This document shows positions 1-10,099 of a stretch of 64,000 bases of DNA, piece after piece; the stretch's first letter is position 1, and every line of letters begins with the position of its first letter. A program made the position numbers and the translations under genes. Below the pieces are notes generated by a model. That model saw only the letters and a program-made list of their open reading frames with translations. It searched no databases and had not been told where the DNA came from. The stretch is from Platerodrilus igneus (lineage: Eukaryota > Arthropoda > Insecta > Coleoptera > Lycidae), in assembly GCA_036346225.1 (NCBI GenBank), contig JARFIW010000108.1, forward strand, positions 5,164,501 to 5,228,500. The letters are read 5' to 3'.

Positions 1-1158
1 GTGCCAAAATATTAAATCAGAAAAGTGATTGTGACAAAATTTACATGAGAAATCGTCAAGTACACTGTATTTAAATATAAAACAAATCTTAACCACAAGA
101 ACACCAATAGATCTATTTAAAACTGCTATCACAAAAGAAAGTTTCTAAAATAAAATGTTGAATGACCTGAATTTACAATCATACCTCAAGGTAATTGCAA
201 AATAATTTATTACAACAAAACTGTAGCTATCTTCACATTAATTGAAAAAAATAATATATAAACACGGTTGGAATTTCAACTGTATTACATACACGTGTTC
301 ACTACAAATACATGAAAGATCAGCCCTAAGTGAATATTAAAAATCAAATACATGAAAATTTTCTTAACTAAATTCTTAAGCTAAACACAAACGTATTATC
401 AGTACATGTTTTTCAGTTCTTGTAATGAATTCAAAATGTTCAGTTATTTACAAACTATCTCAGGTATAGTTTCACAAGTTTTCATAAATACGTGTTGAGT
501 GATTGTTGACTGTAGCTAAGACAGACACCATTAAATGCCTCTATCTACTTTGAAACTCAAAAAGCTTCGAGCCAACATAAAGTTGTCAATCTGGGAACCG
601 ATGTCCCTAAAATTAAAAACAACCAACTTGGTAGAGTATTATCCGAACATGGTTAACTACTTTCGGTCTGTTAGATAACCTATTCTCAAAGATAGCTAAC
701 CTACTTGAGTTGTATGTTGATTATTTAGATGGTAAATACGAAGTCTTTTCTAAGAAATATTCCTTTTGTAAAATAATTCAAGACATCTTCGGCAAACTAC
801 GGTCATGCATTAAGAGGACACATTAACTAAGCTCAGAAACTGAGAGTTTTTGTTTATTTGAGTCAGCACAATTTGTGTATGTCTTTGTGCTCAGATGGTG
901 AGATCATCAGTGCCAGCATAATACATTATTAATCAAAACAAATAAATCATGAAACTATAACTTAGGACCAAATTATGATATCATTTTCAATATTTTAAAC
1001 CTGCCATAATGAACTTGACAACCTTTGAGTATGAACAATATAAGATACAAAAATAATTCTACCTTAGACCAAAAATGCAACCTAAAAATGATATTTCTTA
1101 AAAGAGTGTTTAATCCTATTGGTGGGATTTACTAATGCAGAAACTATTCAAATGAAAT
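1..1158. other. AT-rich sequence without a recognised gene
   Basis: No open frame longer than about 60 codons is present, and no transposon protein or structural RNA was recognised. It could be the upstream part of the LINE that begins at 1159, or ordinary intergenic DNA. The sequence gives no basis for choosing. Confidence 0.5.
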
Positions 1159-1471
1159 ATGATTATGAACATTTCAAAGGTACAATGGCTTGCTAGTGAC
1201 TTAAATAATAGGAGCAGCATAGTTAATGTAAATTCTCAAAATAAAAATCCAGTCAAGCAAAGCAGTTGTAACTTCTGGAGTTGCACAGGGGTTGATAACC
1301 GGGCTTGGTCCTTTTTAATATATAACTGCAGATGTACCAACGATAATAAAGATATGAACAGTATATACGAATGTAGATGACATTCCATATCTTCACTGCT
1401 TTGAGCAATAAGAAACAAGAACAGTATTATAATCGATCAACCTGGAAGTCGATAACATTGTGAATTGGTGT
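1159..1471 (+). pseudogene. CR1/Jockey-like LINE reverse transcriptase, upstream piece (split by BEL insertion)
   Basis: The plus-strand reading gives a decayed non-LTR reverse transcriptase. A segment ending around 1285 resembles the family's region ending in SGVPQG (here a serine/cysteine-rich FWSCTG). A further segment near 1440-1471 ends in the residues IVNWC. The frame is broken by small indels. The same protein continues at 8078 on the far side of the BEL element, so the LTR retrotransposon interrupted an existing LINE. CR1 versus Jockey clade cannot be settled by eye. The catalytic YADD region is too degraded to identify, and the 5' end of the LINE is not visible. Confidence 0.6.
1467..1471. 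repeat. 5-bp target site duplication, left copy (GGTGT)
   Basis: GGTGT directly precedes the left LTR and is repeated exactly at 8073-8077 after the right LTR. Five bases is the usual duplication length for BEL/Pao elements. It fixes the element ends at 1472 and 8072. Confidence 0.85.
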
Positions 1472-1787
1472 TGTAGTAGAACTAACTATCTACTGACACA
1501 GTAGCGCACTAAATTTATTTTTATTTAGTGACCCCTCAAAGGAAGGGATTTTGGGGTGCATTTCCATCACTGGTTCAACTTTAGTTTATTATTATTTCAT
1601 AAGAGCATTAATTAAACAACAAATTATTCATCACTTCACTTTGACATATCTTTGACAAACATGAATCCTAAGCACACTGCTCTACATTGATTAAATATGG
1701 GTCTAAAGTATTAATGCTTGGGTAAACCATAATATCCCTAATTAGCAATTTGGTAGATGAACAGATGGCTAGTTGTATTTTACAACT
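1472..1787 (-). repeat. 3' LTR of the BEL/Pao element
   Basis: 316 bp, matching 7757-8072 along its full length with about four substitutions (in the T-run near 1519, in the middle near 1653, near 1738, and at the terminal base 1787). In element orientation the LTRs begin TGTTG (here with first base A) and end in CA. The stretch just outside its inner edge, read on the minus strand, is a short G-rich run that could be the polypurine tract. Confidence 0.88.
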
Positions 1788-1915
1788 CCCCGTTGAAGGG
1801 ATGGCTTCAATAACAATATAACTTAATAACAATAACAAAGTAAACAGAGGAATTACTTACTATAATACAAACAAAACCCTTTGTTTTACCTACTGTAAGT
1901 ACTTGTATATGGATT
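1788..1915 (-). other. BEL/Pao 3' untranslated segment
   Basis: Non-coding sequence between the C-terminal pol fragment and the 3' LTR of the retrotransposon. Nothing else was recognised. Confidence 0.5.
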
Positions 1916-2116
1916 TTATTCACTTTCAGGTACTAAACATAGTTTGTATATGGACCTAGTAAAAGCTCCATCCCTAGTTTGCACTTTGACAACCCGTACT
2001 CTATTATCTTGGCCAGGAAACACATCAACCACTCTTGCTAAAGGCCAATGTAAGGGAGGACTGTTATCGTCTTTTACTAAAACTAAGTCATTAATTTTAA
2101 AATTTAGGAACGGCAA
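1916..2116 (-). pseudogene. BEL/Pao pol C-terminal domain fragment
   Basis: A 66-codon open piece downstream of integrase. Its residues (a KINDLVLVKDD start, then WPLARVV and a VRVVKVQT stretch) fit the small beta-rich domain at the end of BEL/Pao polyproteins (DUF5641 type). It is out of frame with the integrase piece ending at 2195, so it is separated from it by at least one indel. Confidence 0.75.
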
Positions 2117-2194
2117 CGTCCATTTAGGTCTGTGTTGTAATCTATTTAAGTAATCAACCCTCCACCATTTCCAAAATAGTTGTTGTATTTGGCT

Positions 2195-3331
2195 TCATCT
2201 TTGCCAGAAAGATAGTCTATTTTCTGGAATGGAAGTAACGTTAGGTTCGGGAAATGAGGTGAGGTGGCGACCTATAAGGAAATTCCCTGGAGTAAGAGGG
2301 GTGAAATCAGTGGGGTTGCTACTCACAGCGCAGAGCGGTCGCGAGTTTAGTACCGCTTCTATTTGAGAACGTATTCTGCTGAATTCCTCAAATGTGAAAT
2401 TAGCGGTTCCAACAAGTCTAACAAGGTGATATTTGGCGCTTTTGACAGCAGCTTCCCATATACCACCATGGTGGGGTGAATACGGAGGAATAAACTTCCA
2501 TCGAATTTCTGATGAGGATAAGAAATCGAGTATGGATCTCATTGTATTTTGACGTTTGAGAAACTCATGGAGTTCCTTTAGTTGGTTTGAGGCGCCTAGA
2601 AAATTGGTTGCGTTGTCACTGAATATTATTTTCGGATTTCCTCTTCTACCGATAAATCGCTTTAAAGTAAAGAGAAATGCATCTGTACTAAAGCTTGTAA
2701 CGAGTTCGATGTGAACGGCGTGGGTTACCATACACACAAATATGGCAATGTAACCTTTTACACTAGGTGCTTTACGGAGATTGGAGGTTTTTATGAGAAA
2801 AGGCCCTGCAAAATCCACTCCAACGTTAGTAAAAGGAGACGTTGGCAAAAGCCTTTCCTTAGGGAGTTCAGACATTAACTGGGATGCGGTTTGTGCATTA
2901 TACCGAAAGCAAGTGGGACATTCACGAATAATCCTTTTTATTTCCTTCAACCCGTTTAATGGCCAATATTTAAGACAAACATTGGACAGTGTTGTTTGTG
3001 GTCCAGCATGGCACAACCTAATGTGTTCTCGCTGAAGTAGTAGCTTAACAATTTTGTGCCTAGCTGGAAGAAGAAGAGGGTACTTTTGGTCAAAAGGTAC
3101 GTTAGCGTTTTTAAGTCGTCCTCCAACACGTAGCATTTGTTTATTGTCTAAAAATGGATTGAAAGCTAAAAGAGTTTTATTAAGTACACCTTTGTTTTCC
3201 TTAAGATCAGAAATTTCTTTTACAAATGAGCCAATTTGACAAAGTAGAATAATACTGAGTTCAGCCAATTGAAGTTCAATAGCTGCAAGAGGTCCTGTAA
3301 ATTTTGGGCGAGATTCGAGCGTTATGTGCAA
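2195..3331 (-). pseudogene. BEL/Pao integrase region
   Basis: The longest open piece of the element at 378 codons. The N-terminal half shows the H2C2 zinc-binding region (histidine in HAGPQ, cysteines in CPTC). The catalytic core shows the three acidic positions expected of a DDE integrase: Asp in VGVDFAGPF, Asp in IFSDNATNF and Glu in GGIWEAAVK, plus the conserved YSPHHGG stretch. In intact elements the enzyme inserts the cDNA into host DNA. The catalytic residues are present, but the domain is detached from the upstream RNase H and the downstream tail by frame breaks, so it is part of a pseudogene. The apparent start Met is internal. Confidence 0.88.
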
Positions 3332-3497
3332 ATCTAAAACAAACTGCTATAGTGCGTTGGAGTTTTGAGAAATTTGAAAACCTTTGAAAGAGTGAATCAA
3401 GGAATTGTGAGGGATTTTTGTGTGTGTGGTGGATGACAATCTTTTCTTCAGGTATATCTTGGAGGTTGTTTTTTGAATTGTATTGAAATAAATCTAG

Positions 3498-3857
3498 TTA
3501 GGGGTTTGATAGAAATGGCGGGCCGTGCCACCAAAGGTTTGCTGATGCCAGGTTTTCTGGTGACATTCCTCTGGAGAGAATGTCCGCAGGATTTTCTTTG
3601 GATTTAATGTACCTCCAGCTACAAAGAGAAAGATCTTCAAATATTTCTAATACTTGAGCAACTCTGTTTGCAACAAAGGTAGCCCATCGGGAAGGGTGCA
3701 ATCTTAACCATGCAAGTACTATTTCCGAATCACACCACAAGTTTATAGATTCAACTTTCATGTTGGTACCTTTTAAACTGTCCACCATTCTTTTTGTTAA
3801 TCTAGCACAAAGAAGAGCACCCATTAGTTCTAATTTTGGGAGAGTCAATTGTTTCAA
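3498..3857 (-). pseudogene. BEL/Pao RNase H fragment
   Basis: A 119-codon piece resembling the RNase H domain that follows BEL/Pao reverse transcriptase. It has the family-typical LPKLELMGALLCARL stretch (Glu in the active-site region), WCDSEIVLAWL (catalytic Asp) and ENPADILSRG near its end. It removes the RNA strand during cDNA synthesis in active elements. The fragment is broken on both sides from its neighbours. Confidence 0.8.
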
Positions 3858-3909
3858 TGGGGCTACTCTACTTTTAGAAGTGATAAGGGTACACGATGTG
3901 TCATGAGTA

Positions 3910-4686
3910 TTATAGACAACGCATGCGTAAACACAAGCTGCATAAGCTTTGAGACTGGCATCTGAAAAGAGTGAATTTCGATTTTAGGTAATTTTCTAAT
4001 TTAATTAATCGTGGAATTTGAAGAAGCCGAAGCGATGATATAGTGTTAACAAATGTTGACCATTCTTGATGTACATCTTCATTTAAAAACTCATCCCACT
4101 CTATATTTGAAATCCAAATTTTTTGAATGATAATTTTGGCGGTAACCGTAACTGGATTTATTAACCCTAAAGGATCATATATTTGTGCGATCATGGAAAG
4201 CACTTCCCTTTTAGTGTATGCTTCTTTAACTATAATTTGCGGTACAGTAATTGAGAAAGCGTCTGTATCGGAGTTCCATTGGAGTCCTAATAACTTGCTG
4301 GAGCAACTGTCTTCCTTAATAACGTAATTCGGGTCTTGTCGTAATTCCGAAATTGTTTCCAGAAATGACTTGGAATTGGAGCGCCATTTGTGGACAGACA
4401 TGCAAGCTTTATGAAGTAGCTTTGTGATTTCTTCATGTGCCTTGAAAAGCGTTTCTAAATCGGGAGTTCCATAGAGGATGCAGTCAACGTAACACGCTAA
4501 TGGGTATTGTTCTTTATTGGCATTAGCTAATTCTGCTAAACATCGTGTACTCAGAAAGGGGGCGCAATTGGTGCCATATGTCACAGTTTGTAGTTCAATA
4601 CATTTAACACTTTGTTCTGGTGAATCTCTCCACAAAATGTTTAAAAGAAATGTTTGTTCAGGGTTTATTCTTATTTGCCTGTACAT
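3910..4686 (-). pseudogene. BEL/Pao reverse transcriptase, C-terminal part with altered active site
   Basis: 258 codons covering the palm and thumb of a BEL/Pao reverse transcriptase: an IRINPEQ-type start, the TYGTNCAPFLSTR stretch, then the active-site box. The box reads YVDC where functional enzymes have YVDD, so the second catalytic aspartate is replaced by cysteine. A typical connection region (SMIAQIYDPLGLINPV) follows. The piece overlaps the upstream fragment by a few bases in another frame, which marks a frameshift. Confidence 0.85.
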
Positions 4687-5618
4687 TTTTGAATGTCAGT
4701 GGTGAACACAATTTGAATAAACGAGCGCATTAAAATATCAAATAATTCAGGTTGTGTAGTGTAGCCCTTGAGCATAATGTCATTAAGTGACACTCCTGTC
4801 GAGGTTTTCATAGAACCGTCGAACACTACTATCAATTTCGTGGTGAGACTGTACTGACGTAGAATGCAGTGGTGCGGGAGAAAATATTTGTTATCTAAAT
4901 TTTCATTTAGAAGCTTAAGAGGAACATAGCGCCCATGACCTAACAAAATGTATTCATCTATGAATTCTTTATATTGCCTGTAGAGTTCAACTTGTTTTGA
5001 AAGTTTGTTTTCAAGATTAAGAAATCGTTTTCGTGCTTGAATGAATGAGTTACCTAATGTTGTGTGTTCCTTAGTTGAGATTAATGGCAAATTTACCTGA
5101 AATCTACCATCAGGGAGTATTTGAGTTGTGTCGGTAAATATTTTCTCCACCGCTTCTTCAGGCCGAGTTACTATTGACTTGTTTGATATCTCTTCAATTT
5201 CCCAAAAATTTTTGAGTAGAGTATCAATGTAGTTTAAATTTGGTGTTGTTTTTATAAACAAGGAAACATTAGCAAACTCTTGTAGTTGTTCCTCACTTGT
5301 AGAGCACAAGTAAGAACCCTTGGTGTGACAACTTGTCGGCGTGTTGCCTGAGATCACATATCCTAAAGCTGTATTTTGCAATACCGGTAATCCTTTACCT
5401 ATTTTAATAATTCCATCCATGAGAATATCGCTGTAAACGTCAGCGCCCAAGAGTATATCAATTTTACCAGGCAGGTAAAAGGAGGGGTCTGCGAGTTTGA
5501 TGTTTCTAGGAAATTTTAATTTATCTCTGTCAATTTTCAGTTGAGGTAGTTTGCAGGTAATTGTGTCTAAAATAGCACAACATGCCGTAATGGGCTTATT
5601 ACTTTTAGAGGGATACAT
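4671..5618 (-). pseudogene. BEL/Pao protease C-terminus, linker and reverse transcriptase N-terminal part
   Basis: A 315-codon piece. Its first third (IDILLGADVYSDIL) is the C-terminal part of the BEL/Pao aspartic protease region and the following spacer. The last part enters the reverse transcriptase fingers (KLIVVFDGSMKTS, then SLNDIML). It overlaps the protease fragment ending at 5567 in another frame and the next RT piece at 4686, so both junctions are frameshifts. Confidence 0.82.
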
Positions 5619-6136
5619 GTCACTTCCAACATTTTATTTGAGACTGACCAACTTTCAGATATTGTGGAGATTTGCAATATTTTATCAAAGGGGGTGTATT
5701 TTAACTTGTACACAAGTTCTTGAGTAATGAAGGAGGTTTGGCTTCCGTTGTCGAGTGCTCTTGCTTGAATTGGTTCTTTATCCTTAGTGTATATAGTTAC
5801 CAGTGCTGTAGCTAAGAGAACTTGATTCTGCAAGGCAATTGCCGAGAGTGTTGCAGTGCTAGTTGACGGTTGTGGAAACCCATTTTGTGCGGTGACTTGA
5901 GTTATTTGATTACCTGGAGTTTCTGATAAATTAAATTGATGTAGAGCATTTGATTGTGAGTTATTTGTCCTATGATTATGGGCTTGAGTATTTTGAGCGA
6001 GAGAATAGTTATTTGGGTAATAAGTGAAAGAGTTAGTAGTGTGAGTTTCAACATGGTTTTGAGACGATAACTGATCAGATCCAATCGAGCGTGTTGGATT
6101 GTTCAAGTTGTGAGAAATGAATTGGGGATTATGCAA
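5567..6136 (-). pseudogene. BEL/Pao gag C-terminus and aspartic protease fragment
   Basis: A 189-codon piece. The first half is a low-complexity Asn/Ser/Thr/Gln-rich linker. The second half contains ARALDNGSQTSFI, where DNGS fits the D-x-G-S catalytic motif of BEL/Pao aspartic proteases. Just upstream on the same strand (about 6140-6230) a Cys/His-spaced segment is visible in another frame that looks like the gag zinc knuckle. Confidence 0.8.
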
Positions 6137-6595
6137 AAGTGTGTGATGGCCCTTTTGACAAACACTACAACGCCTCTGCGAGTTACATTTTTCTGAAGTG
6201 TGTTTATTTCAAGGCATTTTTGCAAATGTGTTTATTTTTCACAAATGAAAATCTATCTGTAGGTGAAATTTGCTTAAACTTACTGCATTGATAGATTTTA
6301 TGAGATATTTCATTGCAATAAATGCAGCTTGATGGTCTATTTGAGGATATAACTGCATTTTCTATACTAAGAAAATGAGATACTTTAGGGCCAATGCTAT
6401 TACTTGCTTTTGCTCCTTCCTTCTGAAATATTTAGTTTTCAAAATTTCACATTTTTATCGAGAAATTCAAAAAGTTGTTTAAGAGTTGGAATTTCCTTTG
6501 AACCTACTTCAAATTCAAAGGCCTTGTGCGTTGAAAATCTACCTTTTCCAAAAATAATTCAATTAACAATAGGTCCCAGTGTTCAATTGGAACTT

Positions 6596-7276
6596 TTAAA
6601 TTTTTAATGCTTGTAGAGTTTGTCGCGTTTGTGTTAAAAAATCTCTAAGTGTTTTGGCATTGCATTTAGCTAAGGATGGAACTTTTAGCAAGCGTTTTAC
6701 TAAAATGCTTATAATACGTGACTTATTGTCATACCTATCCTTCAATGTATCAATAGCAATTGGAAAATTAGTCGCAATTACTTCAATATTATCAATTAAA
6801 CTTAATGGTTCCGACCGCAAATATGATTTTAAATAAATAAATCTTTGAAGGTTATTTAAATTCGGGTTTTCTATAATTAGCGTGGTGAAAAGTTGAAAAA
6901 AGGCATTCCACTCAGAAAAGTTACCAGAAAATGTTTTTACTGAGAGTTCTGGCAGTTTAATTGTAGTTTCTGCAACGTTGCGGTTGAAAGTATTCTTTGT
7001 ATCAAATTTTAATTCCTTTAATTTTTTCTCAATAAGAGCGAGAGTTAAGCAATACTTAGTTTCAACTTCCTCCGCGTCCTCATCTTCAAAGCCAGCATCT
7101 TCAGTTTCTTCTATTTTTTGTTGGGTTTCTTCAAAACTTGTGAAATATTTAATTAATTGGTCTTTTTTTATAGACAACTGAAATACATCTGTCTCAGTGG
7201 AGACTTTGCTTGTCCAATTGGCGATGCGGGTGATGCGAGCCTTGATAGACTGTCTAGTTTTCTTTAATTTTTCCAT
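6596..7276 (-). pseudogene. BEL/Pao gag fragment
   Basis: A 226-codon piece starting with a plausible Met at 7276, about 480 bp inside the 5' LTR. It is lysine-rich and acidic with a coiled-coil-like start (KKTRQSIKARITRI), followed by the conserved LPELSVKTFSGNFSEWNAF-type stretch of BEL/Pao gag and a LKSYLRSEPLSLI region. The frame is closed by a stop at 6596. Remaining gag sequence including the zinc knuckle continues in other frames to about 6140. Confidence 0.82.
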
Positions 7277-7756
7277 ATTCCTAACTAAAGGTTTCTAAAT
7301 AAATTTATGAAACCGATATTCGAGGCTTCTATCGTAATACAATAAGTCTATGTTCTATATTCTAACGAACCCTTAAATAGGTTTGTTGACCTTAAATTAA
7401 CTGTTAAAATTGGTGGAGTATAGAGCAATAATTATTCAAATGAAAGAAAAGTTCTTTAACTAGTAAATTTAGAATTGAAAGTTGAGGGATTGCTTCCCTC
7501 GGCGTAAACCTTTACATGTATGTACATAATGTTTGTAGCAAATTTGGAGTGCAGCATCTTAGGCGGTGCTATTCTTTACATATTTAATGCACCGTTTTTT
7601 TAAACATAGTGTGATTACTAAATAAGAACATTCTCACCCAATTGTTCGGCGGTGTCATCACCATTCGACAGAGTCACTTAGTGTTTGAGGTTTTTGAATA
7701 TCTGTTCTTCAGGCGACAGTAAAATTAAAATCCGGTTTTCGATTTAGGACCAACTT
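7277..7756 (-). other. BEL/Pao 5' untranslated leader with possible primer binding site
   Basis: The leader between the 5' LTR and gag. Starting four bases inside the LTR edge, the minus strand reads TGGTCCTAAATCG, at about 7740-7752. A TGG start a few bases from the LTR is what a tRNA primer binding site should show. The primer tRNA was not identified. Confidence 0.5.
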
Positions 7757-8072
7757 TGTAGTAGAACTAACTATCTACTGACACAGTAGCGCACTAAATT
7801 TTTTTTTATTTAGTGACCCCTCAAAGGAAGGGATTTTGGGGTGCATTTCCATCACTGGTTCAACTTTAGTTTATTATTATTTCATAAGAGCATTAATTAA
7901 ACAACAAATTATTCATCACTTCACTTTGACATATCTTTCACAAACATGAATCCTAAGCACACTGCTCTACATTGATTAAATATGGGTCTAAAGTATTAAT
8001 GCTTGGGTAAACCATAATATCACTAATTAGCAATTTGGTAGATGAACAGATGGCTAGTTGTATTTTACAACA
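7757..8072 (-). repeat. 5' LTR of the BEL/Pao element
   Basis: 316 bp, the partner of 1472-1787. In element orientation it begins TGTTGTAAAATAC and ends CTACTACA. It should carry the promoter and polyadenylation signals of the element, but no specific site was assigned. Confidence 0.88.
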
Positions 8073-8077
8073 GGTGT
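8073..8077. repeat. 5-bp target site duplication, right copy (GGTGT)
   Basis: Exact match to 1467-1471. Dropping the element and one copy of GGTGT rejoins the LINE reading frame across the insertion site. Confidence 0.85.
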
Positions 8078-8755
8078 CTTGAAAATGGATTAACAATAAA
8101 TCCAAAGAAAACCCAAGTGATTGTTTTTGGTTCTGAATCTGTAATACAGAGTATAAATCAAAAAAGATGTAAAAAATGATATTGTACTATACTCGACTGT
8201 GCCAATAATCTGAAACTAAAAATGAATGAGTGGCTCACCTTTAAAGAACACATTAAAACAATTGTACCAATACAAATGCTAAGTCAATTTTCACAAACTC
8301 ATTATTGCTAGCGGTACTTAACTACTGCGATTGTATACATATATGATCCTTTCTTAGAAGAAAGAAATAAATCAATGATATAAAGAGTGCAAAACTCATG
8401 TGCGTGCTGTTTTCTGAGATTACCCAGACGAGAACCTACCAGTTAGCATATCCATAGCATGGGATAGTTAAGGATATACGAAAGAAGGAAGTTGCATTGC
8501 ACATGTTTTATATACAGAGTTCTTATAAGAAAGTCAAATTCTAACAAAGACTGCAATACCACCTAGGTATACCCAAACAACACACAAAATTATTTGAGTG
8601 TGGATTCTTTTAGTTTGCTCCCAAGATAATGAACAAATATAAAATTGAAAACAAAGATGTGTCAGTCAATAAGCTTAAAGCTTTAGTCAAGTTCCAAATG
8701 TGACTATGAATAAAATATATTGTATGAATAAATAGATATTAATTAGAAGTATTGT
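8078..8755 (+). pseudogene. CR1/Jockey-like LINE reverse transcriptase, downstream piece and 3' end
   Basis: It continues the plus-strand LINE of 1159-1471. It begins with LENGLTINPKKTQVIVFG, a signature of the segment after the active site in CR1/Jockey reverse transcriptases, then NEWLTFKEHIKTIV and, near 8380-8420, QNSCACCFLRLPRRE, a hallmark of the C-terminal region. Several frameshifts and stops are present. The 3' end is AT-rich with AATAAATAG-like repeats near 8730, as is usual for these LINE tails. The copy is dead. Confidence 0.72.
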
Positions 8756-8762
8756 GTATTAT

Positions 8763-9344
8763 TGTAACACCTATCGGTCTGTCTGTTACCAGAATACGAA
8801 CGGTTTGAATACCCAAAAGACGATTGACAGGTCTTGCAGTGTGAGATCTCTTGATTGACAGGTACAAGGCTTTGCATTTAAAGATTACAACAAGAAATCT
8901 CGAGGATTAATCTGTAATACTTAGATACGGTATAAATTAGCATTAAGTGCTTCTGCATGGAGTTCTAGTTGCAGCTTTGATTATAATAATAATTCTGATC
9001 GGCTTTGGTATGATGTTAGTTCGGAAGCTAAATTCCAATTAAAGCTTTGAAAGTGGTGTCATGATATAAATTAGTGATACGAATAAAGTACCCTATGTGA
9101 GATAATTTACTGTAGAAATCGATATAAATTTATTGTAGTGATAATATAAATTAATTATAGTGCATCGATATAAGTTAATTAAGAAGATAGAATCGTAGAT
9201 AGAAGATTATGTTTGTACTGTTACCGACTAGCCAAAAGTAAATTATTGCATAAGCTTTTTGAAATTGTATTGTAGCTACGAGTTGTTGAGAAAGCCAGTT
9301 TGACAATAAAAACTATTGTTATTGCAAATAAAGTATTCCTTACA
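8763..9344. repeat. Probable solo LTR (582 bp) flanked by TTAT duplications
   Basis: It begins TGTAACACC and ends CCTTACA, giving TG...CA ends. The four bases before it (8759-8762) and after it (9345-9348) are both TTAT, a target duplication size seen for Ty3/Gypsy-like elements. An AATAAA lies shortly before the end (9327). A diverged relative of similar length lies at 22055-22626. No coding region is attached, so it would be a recombined single LTR. The orientation is inferred only from the AATAAA position. Confidence 0.55.
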
Positions 9345-10080
9345 TTATCTTTCTGAATGTAAATGCAAATGTGAAACTGAATAAGTAGGGCTGAAAATTA
9401 TCATACAGACAAACTATTTTTTGTATAACCACTGTTTTCTTGTGAATAATACAATTAAAATTAAATTAAATAATATTAAAGTTACCAGTAATGGTTGCTG
9501 AAAGTGAACGATCGTTATTTAAATTAAAATTAATAAAAATTATTTACGTCAACGACACAAGAAAGATTGAGCAATTAGCGTTAATTTCAATCGAGCAAGA
9601 TGTGTGAAGATTTGCTAAATATAGATTTAATAAAAGATTTTGCTCAAAATAAAACAAGGCAAACAACTTTTTTGTAAAAAATTGTATAGGTATATTATTG
9701 TTCCAACGATTTTGTTCATTCCCAAAGTTGCTTCTTTTGTTTAACTTGTATAGTCTATATATTTTTTGTAATATACTGTATTTCCAATAAAAAAATATAC
9801 CTCTACAAATTTCATTCTTAACATATGAATTAGCTTTGGAAGGCAATAAAATTCTTACTGCACCCGTGTCAGTATAACCTGGCACAGTCATGAACCTCTC
9901 AGTATAAACGATAAGGTACAAAACGAAATGTAATGATTACACAAAGCTTTTCTTTGCCTACGACTTTCTCGTTTTTAAAAGATTTTCAATCTATATAACA
10001 AAATAATGCTTTATTAGATCCATTTTCTACAAGCACTAAGTAAAGACTATCATGCAACTACTCTACAGGAGTGCAATACA
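9345..10080. other. AT-rich sequence, one unrecognised minus-strand frame
   Basis: A 125-codon open frame lies at 9544-9921 on the minus strand. It has no motif that could be recognised, no clear start context and an AT-driven composition. It is probably chance or a remnant of a repeat. Confidence 0.3.
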
Positions 10081-10099
10081 TAAATAAGTTTAAATGGGT

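Larger units (their letters stand above)
1472..8072 (-). mobile_element. BEL/Pao LTR retrotransposon, complete ends, decayed coding region
   Basis: A 6.6-kb element on the minus strand carries two 316-bp LTRs (1472-1787 and 7757-8072) that differ at about four positions, and it is flanked by the duplication GGTGT. Read from right to left it encodes gag, retroviral-type protease, reverse transcriptase, RNase H, integrase and the small C-terminal domain typical of BEL/Pao polyproteins, in that order. The coding region is split into at least seven open pieces by frameshifts and stops. The reverse transcriptase active site reads YVDC in place of YVDD. No env-like frame is seen. The LTR similarity (about 98.7%) points to a relatively recent insertion, but the copy cannot be autonomous as sequenced. 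It sits inside an older LINE. Confidence 0.9.
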
